Below are positions 1 to 7,528 of a DNA stretch of 64,000 bases, piece after piece. This DNA is from Rubrivivax sp. (GTDB lineage: Bacteria; Pseudomonadota; Gammaproteobacteria; Burkholderiales; Burkholderiaceae_C). How positions within the stretch are numbered: the first letter of the stretch is position 1; each line of letters begins with the position of its first letter. The notes under the pieces were generated by a model. It searched no databases. It was not told the DNA's origin and saw only the letters and a program-made list of their open reading frames with translations. The position numbers were made by a program, and so were the translations under genes. The stretch is taken from positions 1 through 64,000 of the forward strand of contig JAEUPB010000030.1 of the NCBI GenBank assembly GCA_016789955.1, read 5' to 3'.

Positions 1-1
1 C

Positions 2-61
2 GACGAAGGCCTGGCCCTGATGGGGCCGGTGCGCAACCCCAACGAGAACCGGCCGGTGTGA
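2..61 (+). CDS. C-terminal end of an unidentified protein (5' truncated by window)
   Basis: An open frame enters from the left edge and ends at TGA 59-61. Only 19 residues are visible, ending in NPNENRPV. The tail is rich in Asn and Pro and matches no family I recognise. It stops 18 bases before the draT start, so the two genes are probably co-transcribed. A nitrogen-fixation gene is likely from context, but I cannot identify it. Confidence 0.5.
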   Translation, partial: DEGLALMGPVRNPNENRPV

Positions 62-79
62 CCGCACGGCAGGCCGCAG

Positions 80-895
80 GTGAGCTGCGAGAGCGAGCCC
101 GCGCGGTGGACCTCGACCAACCTGGTCGGCATCCCGGCGCCGCGGCTGGCGAGCGCGGCCTTCAACGCGCACCCGCAGCCGCTGCACGTGGCCGGCGTGC
201 GCGAGGCACATCCGGGGCTGTTTGCGCTGCTGGCGCGCTGCGCCGACATGGCCGAGGCGCGCGGCGTGTTCGCGCACTACATGGAGCTGGCCTTCGGCCT
301 GACGCGGCAGGCGGGCGACGGCCGGCCCGACGCGCGGCGCTGGCGCGCCAGCTACCTGAAGCTGCTGCAAGGCTGGGGGCTGGACGCCAACGGCGCCGCG
401 GGCGCGGTGCTGAAGGGCTGGGTGGAAAGCCGCTTCGGCCTGGTGCCGGTGTTCCATGGCGAGCCGCTGGCGCGCTTCCCTTCGCCGGCCTGGGTGCGCT
501 ACCTGGAGCAGAAGGCCGGCAGGCGCCACCACAACAACAACGTGCAGCAGCAGCTGGACCTGCTGTTCGAGTTCAGCCAGTGGATGCTGGCGCGATTTGC
601 GCCACTGGGCCCCGGCCCTTGCGTCACCCTGTGGCGCGGCAGCACGCGCTGCGAGGAGCAGATCGTCGCCGGCAGCCTGCGCGCACGGCAGTGCACCGTG
701 CGGCTGAACAACCTGGTGTCCTTCAGCCGCACGCGCGAGCAGGCGGGCTGCTTCGGCGACTGGGTGCTGCAGGCCGAGGTGCCGCTGGCCAAGCTGCTGC
801 TGTGGCCGGGCCTGCTGGACACCGCCACGCTGCACGGCGAGGCCGAGGTGCTGGCGATCGGCGGCGACTACGACGTGGAGGCCCGCTATGACTGA
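80..895 (+). CDS. draT: NAD(+)--dinitrogen-reductase ADP-D-ribosyltransferase (DraT)
   Basis: DraT transfers ADP-ribose from NAD+ to an arginine of the nitrogenase Fe protein and switches nitrogenase off when ammonium or darkness is sensed. The 271-residue product has the usual family length. The N-terminal stretch with NLVGIPA and FNAHPQPL resembles the conserved DraT opening, and a central HHNNN block is present. The start is GTG at 80; no ATG start gives a full-length protein. The stop overlaps the ATG of draG by 8 bases, so the two opposing enzymes are translationally coupled, as in Rhodospirillum and Azospirillum. The identification rests on the similarity together with the draG partner. 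Confidence 0.9.
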   Translation: MSCESEPARWTSTNLVGIPAPRLASAAFNAHPQPLHVAGVREAHPGLFALLARCADMAEARGVFAHYMELAFGLTRQAGDGRPDARRWRASYLKLLQGWGLDANGAAGAVLKGWVESRFGLVPVFHGEPLARFPSPAWVRYLEQKAGRRHHNNNVQQQLDLLFEFSQWMLARFAPLGPGPCVTLWRGSTRCEEQIVAGSLRARQCTVRLNNLVSFSRTREQAGCFGDWVLQAEVPLAKLLLWPGLLDTATLHGEAEVLAIGGDYDVEARYD

Positions 896-1847
896 CCTCC
901 CCACACGCCGCGCCCCGCCCGGGCTGGGCACGCTCTTCGATCGCGCGCTGGGCGCCTACCTCGGGCTGGCGCTGGGCGACGCGCTGGGCGCCACGGTGGA
1001 GTTCATGACGCCGCGCGAGATCGCCCACGCCTGCGCGGCGCGCGGCGGCGTGCACCGCGACATCGTCGGCGGCGGCTGGCTGAAGCTGGCGCCGGGGCAG
1101 GTGACCGACGACACGACGATGAGCCTGGCGCTCGGCGATGCGCTGCTGCGCGGCCACGCGCTGGGCCGGCCCGGCGACACCGCGCTCATCGCCGACGCCT
1201 TCGTGGCCTGGTGGCGCGGCAAGCCGGTGGACTGCGGCAACACCTGCCGCCGCGGCATCGCGCGCTACCTGCGCGACGGCAGCCTGCAGGGCGAACGCTC
1301 GGAGGCCGACGGCGGCAACGGCGCGCTGATGCGCAACCTGCCGGTGGTGCTGGCCACGCTGGGCGACGACGCGGCGTTCGAGCGCGTGTCGATCGCGCAG
1401 GCGCGCGTGACGCACCACCACCCCCACTCCGACGCCGCGGTGCTGGGCATCGGCCGGCTGCTGCGCGCGCAGATCGCCGGCGCCGACGCCGCCACGATGC
1501 AGGGCCACGTCGACGCGTGGGTGCGCGAGCACCCGGTGTTCCGCCACGACCCCTACCCCGGCCGCGCCAGCGCCTACGTCGTCGACACCGTGCAGACGGT
1601 GCTGCACGCGTACACGCGGCACGCCGGCTTCGAGGACGCCGTGGTCGCGGCCGTGAACCGCGGCGAGGACGCCGACACCACCGGCGCGCTGGTGGGCATG
1701 CTCGCCGGCGCCCGCTGCGGCGCGCGCGCGCTGCCGCCGCGGTGGCTCTCGCGGCTGCAGCGCGCCACGCTGCAGGCCGTGACCGACCAGGCCGGCGCGC
1801 TGCTCGCGCTGGCCACACCCGCACGCGCGCCCATGCGCACCCCCTGA
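888..1847 (+). CDS. draG: ADP-ribosyl-[dinitrogen reductase] hydrolase (DraG)
   Basis: DraG removes ADP-ribose from the nitrogenase Fe protein and restores activity. It belongs to the ADP-ribosylglycohydrolase (ARH) family with a dinuclear metal centre. The N-terminal GxxxGDALGATVEF block (about residues 22-39), the TDDTTM metal-binding motif (73-78), HHHPHSDA near residue 180 and EDADTTGA near residue 260 are all visible and are the family's metal-ligand signatures. The product is 319 residues, slightly longer than typical because of a Pro/Arg-rich C-terminal tail. Its start lies inside the end of draT. An FmdB-like gene follows after 17 bases. Confidence 0.93.
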   Translation: MTDLPTRRAPPGLGTLFDRALGAYLGLALGDALGATVEFMTPREIAHACAARGGVHRDIVGGGWLKLAPGQVTDDTTMSLALGDALLRGHALGRPGDTALIADAFVAWWRGKPVDCGNTCRRGIARYLRDGSLQGERSEADGGNGALMRNLPVVLATLGDDAAFERVSIAQARVTHHHPHSDAAVLGIGRLLRAQIAGADAATMQGHVDAWVREHPVFRHDPYPGRASAYVVDTVQTVLHAYTRHAGFEDAVVAAVNRGEDADTTGALVGMLAGARCGARALPPRWLSRLQRATLQAVTDQAGALLALATPARAPMRTP

Positions 1848-1864
1848 CCACGAGGACCCCGCCC

Positions 1865-2101
1865 ATGCCGATCTACGACTACCGCTGCACCGCCTGCGGC
1901 CGCACCAGCGAGCTGCTGGTGCGCAGCACCACCGTGCCCACCTGCCCGCACTGCGCGAGCGGCGCCCTTGAGCGCCAGGTCTCGCTGACCGCGCCGCAGG
2001 GCACGAGCCGCGCCCTCGTCGCCGGCGCCCGGCGCGCGGCCGCCCGCGAAGGGCACTTCAGCCACTACTCGAAGGCGGAGCGCGCGAAACTGCCGAAGTG
2101 A
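1865..2101 (+). CDS. FmdB-family zinc-ribbon protein
   Basis: This 78-residue protein begins MPIYDYRC, the diagnostic start of the FmdB/CxxC_CXXC_SSSS zinc-ribbon family. Two CxxC pairs (C8/C11 and C27/C30) form the predicted zinc knuckle. A basic, Ala/Arg-rich C-terminal half follows, with an FSHYSKAER stretch. The function of the family is uncertain; FmdB was proposed as a regulator of formamidase. Small zinc ribbons of this type are common near nif genes. It lies 17 bases after draG, and its TGA overlaps the next gene's GTG, so it appears to be part of the draTG transcript. Confidence 0.8.
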   Translation: MPIYDYRCTACGRTSELLVRSTTVPTCPHCASGALERQVSLTAPQGTSRALVAGARRAAAREGHFSHYSKAERAKLPK

Positions 2102-2556
2102 CGCGCGCGGCCGCCCCGACAAGAGCCCCCACCACCTACCAGCTGCTGATCGAGCTGCCGCAGCCGGTGCGCTGCCGCATCGGGCGGCTGGGCGAGTTCG
2201 ACTTTCCGGCGGGGCTGTACTGCTACACCGGATCGGCGCGGCGCGCGTTCGAGGCCCGCATCGCGCGGCACCTGCGGCGTGGCGACGACAAGATCCTGCG
2301 CTGGCACATCGACTACCTGCTGGCCGCACCGGGCGCCCGGGTCGTGCGCGTGCAGCGCTCGCGGCGGGGGGAGTGTGCGTGGAACCAGGCGACGCGCGGG
2401 CGGATGGTCGTGGCGGGGTTCGGGGCGTCGGATTGCGGGGCGGGGTGCGGGGCGCATCTGAAGTGGGTCGATGCGGAGGGGCGGAAGGGGTGGCGGGGCG
2501 CCTACGGCGGCCCAGGGTCCCATTGTTTGGCGCTCAGGTTGGCGGCTTCAGAATGA
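2098..2556 (+). CDS. DUF123 / GIY-YIG-like nuclease-fold protein
   Basis: The 152-residue product has the DUF123 pattern: YQLLIEL at the start, GxYCYTGSAR near residue 42 (the GIY-YIG-like turn), RIARHLRR, then WHIDYLL near residue 74. Late Cys residues (ASDCGAGCGAHL) complete the domain. DUF123 proteins are related to GIY-YIG nucleases, but most are uncharacterised. The GTG start at 2098 overlaps the previous stop, which implies coupling to the FmdB-like gene. The last third of the gene is unusually G-rich compared with its surroundings. Domain membership is fairly secure; function is unknown. Confidence 0.75.
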   Translation: MTRAAAPTRAPTTYQLLIELPQPVRCRIGRLGEFDFPAGLYCYTGSARRAFEARIARHLRRGDDKILRWHIDYLLAAPGARVVRVQRSRRGECAWNQATRGRMVVAGFGASDCGAGCGAHLKWVDAEGRKGWRGAYGGPGSHCLALRLAASE

Positions 2557-2767
2557 TTGCGGTCGATCGCGCACCCTTCGCCGACTGGGCGAGGTTCGGC
2601 CAGAAGCCAGTGCCCGTCTCTGACTGCTCACGGGCTCTCGCATTTCGCCTAGAGCTTGCACGGATTCAGCGCTTGCTTCCGTTCCGACGATCAGCGAACG
2701 GCGTCCACATAATGCCTGCGTGGCCGCTGAATCAGCGGTATCGACTGATCACCTCGAGACACGATCG

Positions 2768-4534
2768 ATGAACGAAGCGTGGATTCTTCAAGCATCTGAA
2801 ATTCGACGTCCGTTCTCTCGGGCGACCTGGGTCCCGCTCCGTGCGTCGCTTAATGAAGAGAAGGGCAATGTGAAGGAAGTTGGGTACATCGGCGACGTAT
2901 TCGCTTGCGGCTCCGTAGCCTTTCCAAACAAGCATCGCGAACTCGCCGAGCGCTTGAGCTGGAGCGACATCGGCATCGGGCACACCGTGGCGCCGTATGC
3001 GTACTCGGGCGGACATTACTCGCCGATCGATGAGTACCAGTACAACGACAAGGAGCCCATCGGGATCAACCTTGTCTTCGAGCACCCGCAACCCGTGGTC
3101 GGCGGCCGGCAGTGGATCCTCAATCCTGACCTGGTGGTCGCGCTTCGCCTGATCAAGGAAGGGCCGAACTGGGTCAGGCCGGAAGAGGACTTTGTCGTGG
3201 TCGCCAGGGAGAGTGTGGACAGCGATGGCAGCCATCGCCTGATAGAGATCAAGCGCGAGTTCCTGATGGACTATCTGGCCGCGCGTGGCCTGTCCCTTCG
3301 CCTGTCCTACTACCGCCAGCGCGTCGAGAACGTGGCCGACCTCAAGGACAGCCCCTATGCCGGCCTGAATGAGATCCAGGAGCAGCGTGAAGGTGGAAGG
3401 TACGAGCTGCGCATCAAGGAGCTGAACTCGGTGTTCGGCGGGAGCTGGGCGTCGTTTCGTATGTGGCGCACCGACGTCGACGAGGAAGAAGACGCTCCGG
3501 TCATGGGGCCTGAGACCAACGACAACACCGCCTCAGAGAGCGCCAGGGGCCATCGAAGCGGCTACCCCGGTGTGCGCGTCGAAGGCGAGTTCTGGCGAGA
3601 CGAGTGGATCGAGCATCAGGGAAAGAGCACGCGTGTGCGCGGGGACGAGGATCAGAATTTGCCGCACTTCATCGTGGACACGGACGGTTCGCGCAAGTTC
3701 TCGGCCGAGCTCAACAACGAAGACATCGGACGGTGGCTCTGGTTCCGCCCGTCCGTGATCAACGAGCTCCTGAGTCATCGAGGCTTTTCCCTGAAGTGGT
3801 ACACGGCTGAAACCGGCGCAATCAAATCCACCTCGGGATACTCAACCCATTTCGGAATCAACGCCTCCGAACTCATCACCGTCTACGCCTACGACATCGC
3901 TAGGCTGCCCGCTTGGGAGCAGTTCCTCTGGGCCGCGAGCAACGTCGCCCCAGAAGGCAAGGTCTGCGCGGAGCTCCTCGCCTCGCAGGTCAAGGCGCAG
4001 CCAGCGAACACCAATGCCGTGGAGGAGATGCTGTTTGGGTGCATGCGGTTGCTGGAGGCCGAATTTCGCAAGACATTCGGTGTGTCGCTGTTTTCGCATG
4101 AAATTGATGATGCGGCCTCGATGCAGCATGTCTCTCGCTTTTCGAGTAAGGACCAGGCGTCACTCTTGCGGCTGGCCAAAGAGCTCGTTCGCGTCTTCTC
4201 CGACCGACTCGATGTGCGCTCTCTTCGAAAGCTGTCCAACCACCCCGACAGGGACACGCTGGGATCTAACAAGTTGCTTCAGAACATCCTTGCCCAGAAG
4301 GTCGGGGAGGCGCGCGCAAGAGAGGTCTTCGCTGCCATCGCCGGCACCTACGACATGCGCCTTGGCGACGCGCACCCGACTAGCTCGAAGATCGGCGAAG
4401 CCCTCAAGCTCGCCGGCATCGACGCCGCGGCTTCGTATCTGCGACAGGGCGAGCAGCTGATTCACAACTTCGCCCACGCCGTTTGGTGCATCGGGAGTCT
4501 GCTCTTCGGACACCACGACAAGAGCGAGCAATAG
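2768..4534 (+). CDS. Unrecognised 588-residue protein, probably acquired
   Basis: A long, intact frame with much lower GC and GC3 than every neighbour. The upstream ATG at 2720 is possible, but ATG 2768 (MNEAWILQ) is preferred because the extra residues look like non-coding sequence. I do not recognise the family. The protein is soluble, with no signal peptide or membrane segment. The N-terminal half (1-240) is rich in aromatic residues and ends in LIEIKREFLMDYLAARG. An acidic, low-complexity linker (about 245-275) follows, then a second domain with FIVDTDGSRKFSAEL. The helical C-terminal region (about 400-580) ends in HNFAHAVWCIGSLL. It sits alone between the draTG group and the nif operon. 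Composition suggests horizontal transfer; a defence role is possible but unproven. Confidence 0.7.
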   Translation: MNEAWILQASEIRRPFSRATWVPLRASLNEEKGNVKEVGYIGDVFACGSVAFPNKHRELAERLSWSDIGIGHTVAPYAYSGGHYSPIDEYQYNDKEPIGINLVFEHPQPVVGGRQWILNPDLVVALRLIKEGPNWVRPEEDFVVVARESVDSDGSHRLIEIKREFLMDYLAARGLSLRLSYYRQRVENVADLKDSPYAGLNEIQEQREGGRYELRIKELNSVFGGSWASFRMWRTDVDEEEDAPVMGPETNDNTASESARGHRSGYPGVRVEGEFWRDEWIEHQGKSTRVRGDEDQNLPHFIVDTDGSRKFSAELNNEDIGRWLWFRPSVINELLSHRGFSLKWYTAETGAIKSTSGYSTHFGINASELITVYAYDIARLPAWEQFLWAASNVAPEGKVCAELLASQVKAQPANTNAVEEMLFGCMRLLEAEFRKTFGVSLFSHEIDDAASMQHVSRFSSKDQASLLRLAKELVRVFSDRLDVRSLRKLSNHPDRDTLGSNKLLQNILAQKVGEARAREVFAAIAGTYDMRLGDAHPTSSKIGEALKLAGIDAAASYLRQGEQLIHNFAHAVWCIGSLLFGHHDKSEQ

Positions 4535-4726
4535 GCTGGCGGACGGTCGACTTGGCGACACAGTTTCGCCGGTGTCGAGGATGGAGCCGAGTGGCGGCTT
4601 CCTGGCGACTCCCTTTGGGTCGCGGATGTCCGGAATGGGTCGGTAGCGGTCCGTCGCCGAGCTCAACCCGACGACCGCACCCGCTGCAGAGTTGCCGCCC
4701 GGCTCAGTCGCCCCTGGCGCCACTAC

Positions 4727-5164
4727 TCAGCCCACCCACCCCCGCCGCGCCGCCATCCGCGCCACCCCGATCTGCACGCACCCGATCACCGCGATGACCA
4801 TCGGAAACGGCACCGTCGCCGCCCAGCCCTTGTGCGCCAAGAGGCCGGTGCCGAGGAACACGTAGCCGAACTGCACGACCACCCCGACCAGCGACACGAT
4901 GTACAGCATCACCGCATGCCGGGAGCGCGCCCACAGCGCCACGGCGCCGGCCAGGGCGGCCAGCGTCGCCACCGCATAGTCCCAGGCGAACCAGGCCGGC
5001 AGCGCGCGGTAGTAGTCGAGGTCCCAGGCGCCCTGCTCGGCCGCCATCTTCTCGCCTGCGAACACATGCGCGGCGAACGAGGCGACACCCGCGAGCGCCC
5101 ACAGGATCAGGACGAGGGTGACGGCGACGAACCAGGTGGGGCGCTTGGGCGGGGTGTTCTCCAT
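4727..5164 (-). CDS. Small integral membrane protein at the end of the nif operon
   Basis: The product is 145 residues and starts MENTPPKRPTWF. Four hydrophobic segments are visible at about 13-32, 60-78, 86-106 and 112-132, with short loops, so it is an inner-membrane four-helix protein. It resembles small hypothetical transmembrane proteins found in many proteobacteria; I cannot assign a function. It is the last gene in the nifB direction, 68 bases after the SIR2-like gene, and may be outside the nif transcript. The ATG at 5164 is chosen because the hydrophobic core follows it directly. Confidence 0.65.
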   Translation of the reverse strand: MENTPPKRPTWFVAVTLVLILWALAGVASFAAHVFAGEKMAAEQGAWDLDYYRALPAWFAWDYAVATLAALAGAVALWARSRHAVMLYIVSLVGVVVQFGYVFLGTGLLAHKGWAATVPFPMVIAVIGCVQIGVARMAARRGWVG

Positions 5165-5232
5165 GGCCGCGAAGTGTGCCCCAAGCCCTGCCGCCGGCGG
5201 CGGTCGGCCGGCCGCGCCGCGCCCGCTCCGCC

Positions 5233-6084
5233 TCAGGCCGCCACGGCACCGCGCACCAGCGCGCCGGCCACCTCGGCCAGCGGCAGCGCGATGCGCGTGA
5301 TGCCCTGCTCGGCGAGGAAGCGCGCTTCCATGCGCGTGGGCGTCTCGGGCAGCACCGCGTGGTGCGGGCCGGCCGAGCGCTTGAGGATCTGGCGCGCGAA
5401 GGCGCGCGGCAGCTGGTCGTCGAAGCGGCAGCCGAGGAAGACGAAGCCGAGCTTGCGGCGCCGCTGCTGCACCGGCCCCGGGATCGGCGTCTGGATGTCG
5501 ATCTCGGTCATAACCTCGACGAAGTCGCTGTCGGAGACGAGGAAGTTGCGCGCCGGCGCGTGGCCGCCCCAGGGCTTGTAGAGCAGCGTCGGCGCCTCGA
5601 TCGGGTCGGGCTGGCCCTGGCCGGTGGCGTCGTACCAGCCGAGCCAGGTGCCGAAGTGCTCGCCCTGCGAGAGGCCCTGCACCTCGGCCCAGTCGACGTG
5701 GTCGCTGGCGTCGGCCAGTGCGCTGCGCATCGTGTCGTCGTACCAGGCGTCGACGATCAGCGGCGCGCGCAGCCCCGCCAGCCAGCGGTGCAGCGGCGAG
5801 GGCGCGGGGTGGCGGGCGTAGGCGTCGGCCATCGCCTGCACCAGCGTCTTGCGGTGCTTGAAGTTCTCGATGAACTGCGCCGCGGCCGTCAGGCGGTTGC
5901 GGATCTTGCCGGGCACCGAGACCTTGGCGGTGAGCACCGCGGCCAGCGCCGCGGCGTCGTCCGGCGGGGCGGCGCCCTCGCACAGCGCGAGCATGCCGGG
6001 CCCGAGGTAGGGCGCCAGCGTGCCGGCCCGCAGGCCGTCGATCACGGCCTCGGGCAGTTCGGAGAGGGTGTCGAAGGTGCTCAT
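5233..6084 (-). CDS. SIR2-like domain protein associated with nif genes
   Basis: The 283-residue protein opens with LAPYLGPGML near residue 27. This resembles the glycine-rich NAD-binding turn (GAGxS) of SIR2-like proteins. Further SIR2-like traits are PLHRWLAGL with LIVDAWYDD around residue 105, and FVFLGCRFDD around residue 215, similar to the motif (FLGYSLxD) before the last strand of SIR2_2 domains. It likely binds NAD+ or ADP-ribose, but no catalytic histidine can be assigned. It lies 44 bases after the DegT-like gene in the nif operon. Proteins of this kind are, as I recall, annotated as SIR2 family in other nif clusters. The role is unknown; domain call moderate. Confidence 0.6.
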   Translation of the reverse strand: MSTFDTLSELPEAVIDGLRAGTLAPYLGPGMLALCEGAAPPDDAAALAAVLTAKVSVPGKIRNRLTAAAQFIENFKHRKTLVQAMADAYARHPAPSPLHRWLAGLRAPLIVDAWYDDTMRSALADASDHVDWAEVQGLSQGEHFGTWLGWYDATGQGQPDPIEAPTLLYKPWGGHAPARNFLVSDSDFVEVMTEIDIQTPIPGPVQQRRRKLGFVFLGCRFDDQLPRAFARQILKRSAGPHHAVLPETPTRMEARFLAEQGITRIALPLAEVAGALVRGAVAA

Positions 6085-6128
6085 GGGGTGCTCCTGCCGG
6101 TGGGTGTGTGCGCCTGCCGGGGCCGGGT

Positions 6129-7286
6129 TCAGTAGATGGCCGCGCCGGCGCCGACGTTGGACGTCGAGTCCTTCAGCGTCTTGACGATGAAGCGCACCTG
6201 GTCGGGAACGAGCGCGCCGTGGAACGGCAGCGCCAGCGCGCGGTCGGCGATGCGCTCGGCCAGCGGCAGGCGGCCGCGCTGCCAGCCCTGCTGCGTGTAG
6301 TGGAACTGCTGGTGCAGCGGGCGGCAGTACAGCGCCGACTCGATGCCTTCGGTGCGCAGGTCCTCCACCACCTGCGCGCAGGCGCTGGCGGTGAAGCGGT
6401 GGCCCAGGTGCACGAGGTACACCATCCAGTGCACCTCGTCGGCCTCGGGCGCCACGTACGGCGGCTTGATGCCCTCGAAGCTGAGCATCTGCGCCAGGTA
6501 CAGCGCCTCCACCGCCTTGCGCCGGGCGAGGATCTCGTCGATGCGCGCGAGCTGCGCCAGCCCCAGCGCCGCGGTCGGTTCGCTCATCGCCGCCTGCAGC
6601 GGCACGCGCGCGCCCACCGAGACCGAGCCACGGTCGGCCAGCGTGCGGGCACGCAGGTAGCGCAGCTCGCTGGCGAGCGCGGCGTCGTCGGTGACCAGCA
6701 TGCCGCCTTCGCCGCAGCACAGCGCCGAGGGCTGCGAGAAGTCGAAGACCGACACGTCGCCGAAGCTGCCGACGGGCCGGCCCAGCGTGCGCGAGCCGAT
6801 GGCCTCGGTGGAGTCCTCGATGAGGCGCAGGCCGTGCTCGTCGGCCAGCGCGCGCAGCGCCGCCCACGCGGCCGGGTGGCCGTTGACGTTGCCGGCGATG
6901 AGCGCCCGCGTGGCCGGCGTCACCTGGGCCGCGGCGCGCACCGGGTCCAGGCAGCCGCTCCAGTAGTGGATGTCGGAGAACACGGGTCGCGCACCGGCCA
7001 GCGTCACCGCCTGCGGCACCTGGTGCCAGCCGTACGTGGAGGCGATCACCTCGTCGCCGGCGCCGATGCCGCACGCCCGCAGCGCGAGCCAGGTGCCCAG
7101 CGTGCCGCTGGCCACGGCCACCGCGTGCGCACGGCCCACCCACTGCGCGAAACCGGCCTCGAAGCGCTCGACCATGCGGCCCGACGACCAGCGCGGCGCG
7201 GCCAGCGCGGCCTGCACGAGGCGGCCCTCGAGCTCGCCGGCATCCGGCTCGGAGAGCCGCAGCTCGAGGTCGGCGTCGTCGTGCAT
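6129..7286 (-). CDS. DegT/DnrJ/EryC1-like aminotransferase homologue lacking the PLP lysine
   Basis: The 385-residue protein has the fold signature of sugar aminotransferases: ASGTLGTWLALRA (59-71) for the phosphate-binding loop, GDEVIAST (77-84), and LIEDSTEAIGS with Asp158 for the pyridine nitrogen. The segment ending GEGGML (192-197) carries Ser187 where the family has the Schiff-base lysine of the SFHPTKxxxxGEGG type. The protein therefore probably cannot act as a normal aminotransferase. The ATG overlaps the nifT stop by one base, so it is coupled to nifT. Family membership is clear; the biochemical role in nitrogen fixation is unknown. Confidence 0.8.
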   Translation of the reverse strand: MHDDADLELRLSEPDAGELEGRLVQAALAAPRWSSGRMVERFEAGFAQWVGRAHAVAVASGTLGTWLALRACGIGAGDEVIASTYGWHQVPQAVTLAGARPVFSDIHYWSGCLDPVRAAAQVTPATRALIAGNVNGHPAAWAALRALADEHGLRLIEDSTEAIGSRTLGRPVGSFGDVSVFDFSQPSALCCGEGGMLVTDDAALASELRYLRARTLADRGSVSVGARVPLQAAMSEPTAALGLAQLARIDEILARRKAVEALYLAQMLSFEGIKPPYVAPEADEVHWMVYLVHLGHRFTASACAQVVEDLRTEGIESALYCRPLHQQFHYTQQGWQRGRLPLAERIADRALALPFHGALVPDQVRFIVKTLKDSTSNVGAGAAIY

Positions 7287-7504
7287 CACGCCGATTCGCC
7301 GGACAGGCGCCGGGCCTCGACGGTGATGGGCAGCGGCGTGTCGGCGGCCATCTCGGGCAGCGCGAGCGTCCAGCCGTTGGCCAGCGTCACGGTGCCGCCC
7401 CACAGGCCGGCGCGCTCCTGCGCGACGATGGGCTCCTCGAGGTCCTTCTTCGGCACGTAGGCCGACAGCGCGCCGGCGGAGGTCTTGCGGATCATGACTT
7501 TCAT
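7286..7504 (-). CDS. nifT: NifT/FixU family protein
   Basis: A 72-residue protein beginning MKVMIRK, with YVPKKDLEEPI and LWGGTVTLANGW, which are diagnostic of NifT/FixU. The family is small, always linked to nif genes, and dispensable or of unclear function in Klebsiella and Azotobacter. It sits 24 bases after nifS and overlaps the following DegT-like gene by one base. Length matches the family (about 70-80 residues). Confidence 0.92.
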   Translation of the reverse strand: MKVMIRKTSAGALSAYVPKKDLEEPIVAQERAGLWGGTVTLANGWTLALPEMAADTPLPITVEARRLSGESA

Positions 7505-7528
7505 CGAAGGTCCTCGGGGTGAGTCGGG

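Noticed and set aside
2720-2767. Upstream ATG for the orphan gene
   Set aside because: The extra 16 residues look like translated non-coding sequence; ATG 2768 gives a cleaner start.
2373-2771. A 132-codon frame overlapping the DUF123 gene end and the orphan gene start
   Set aside because: It is in a different frame from both, crosses the composition boundary and has no motif; probably a shadow.
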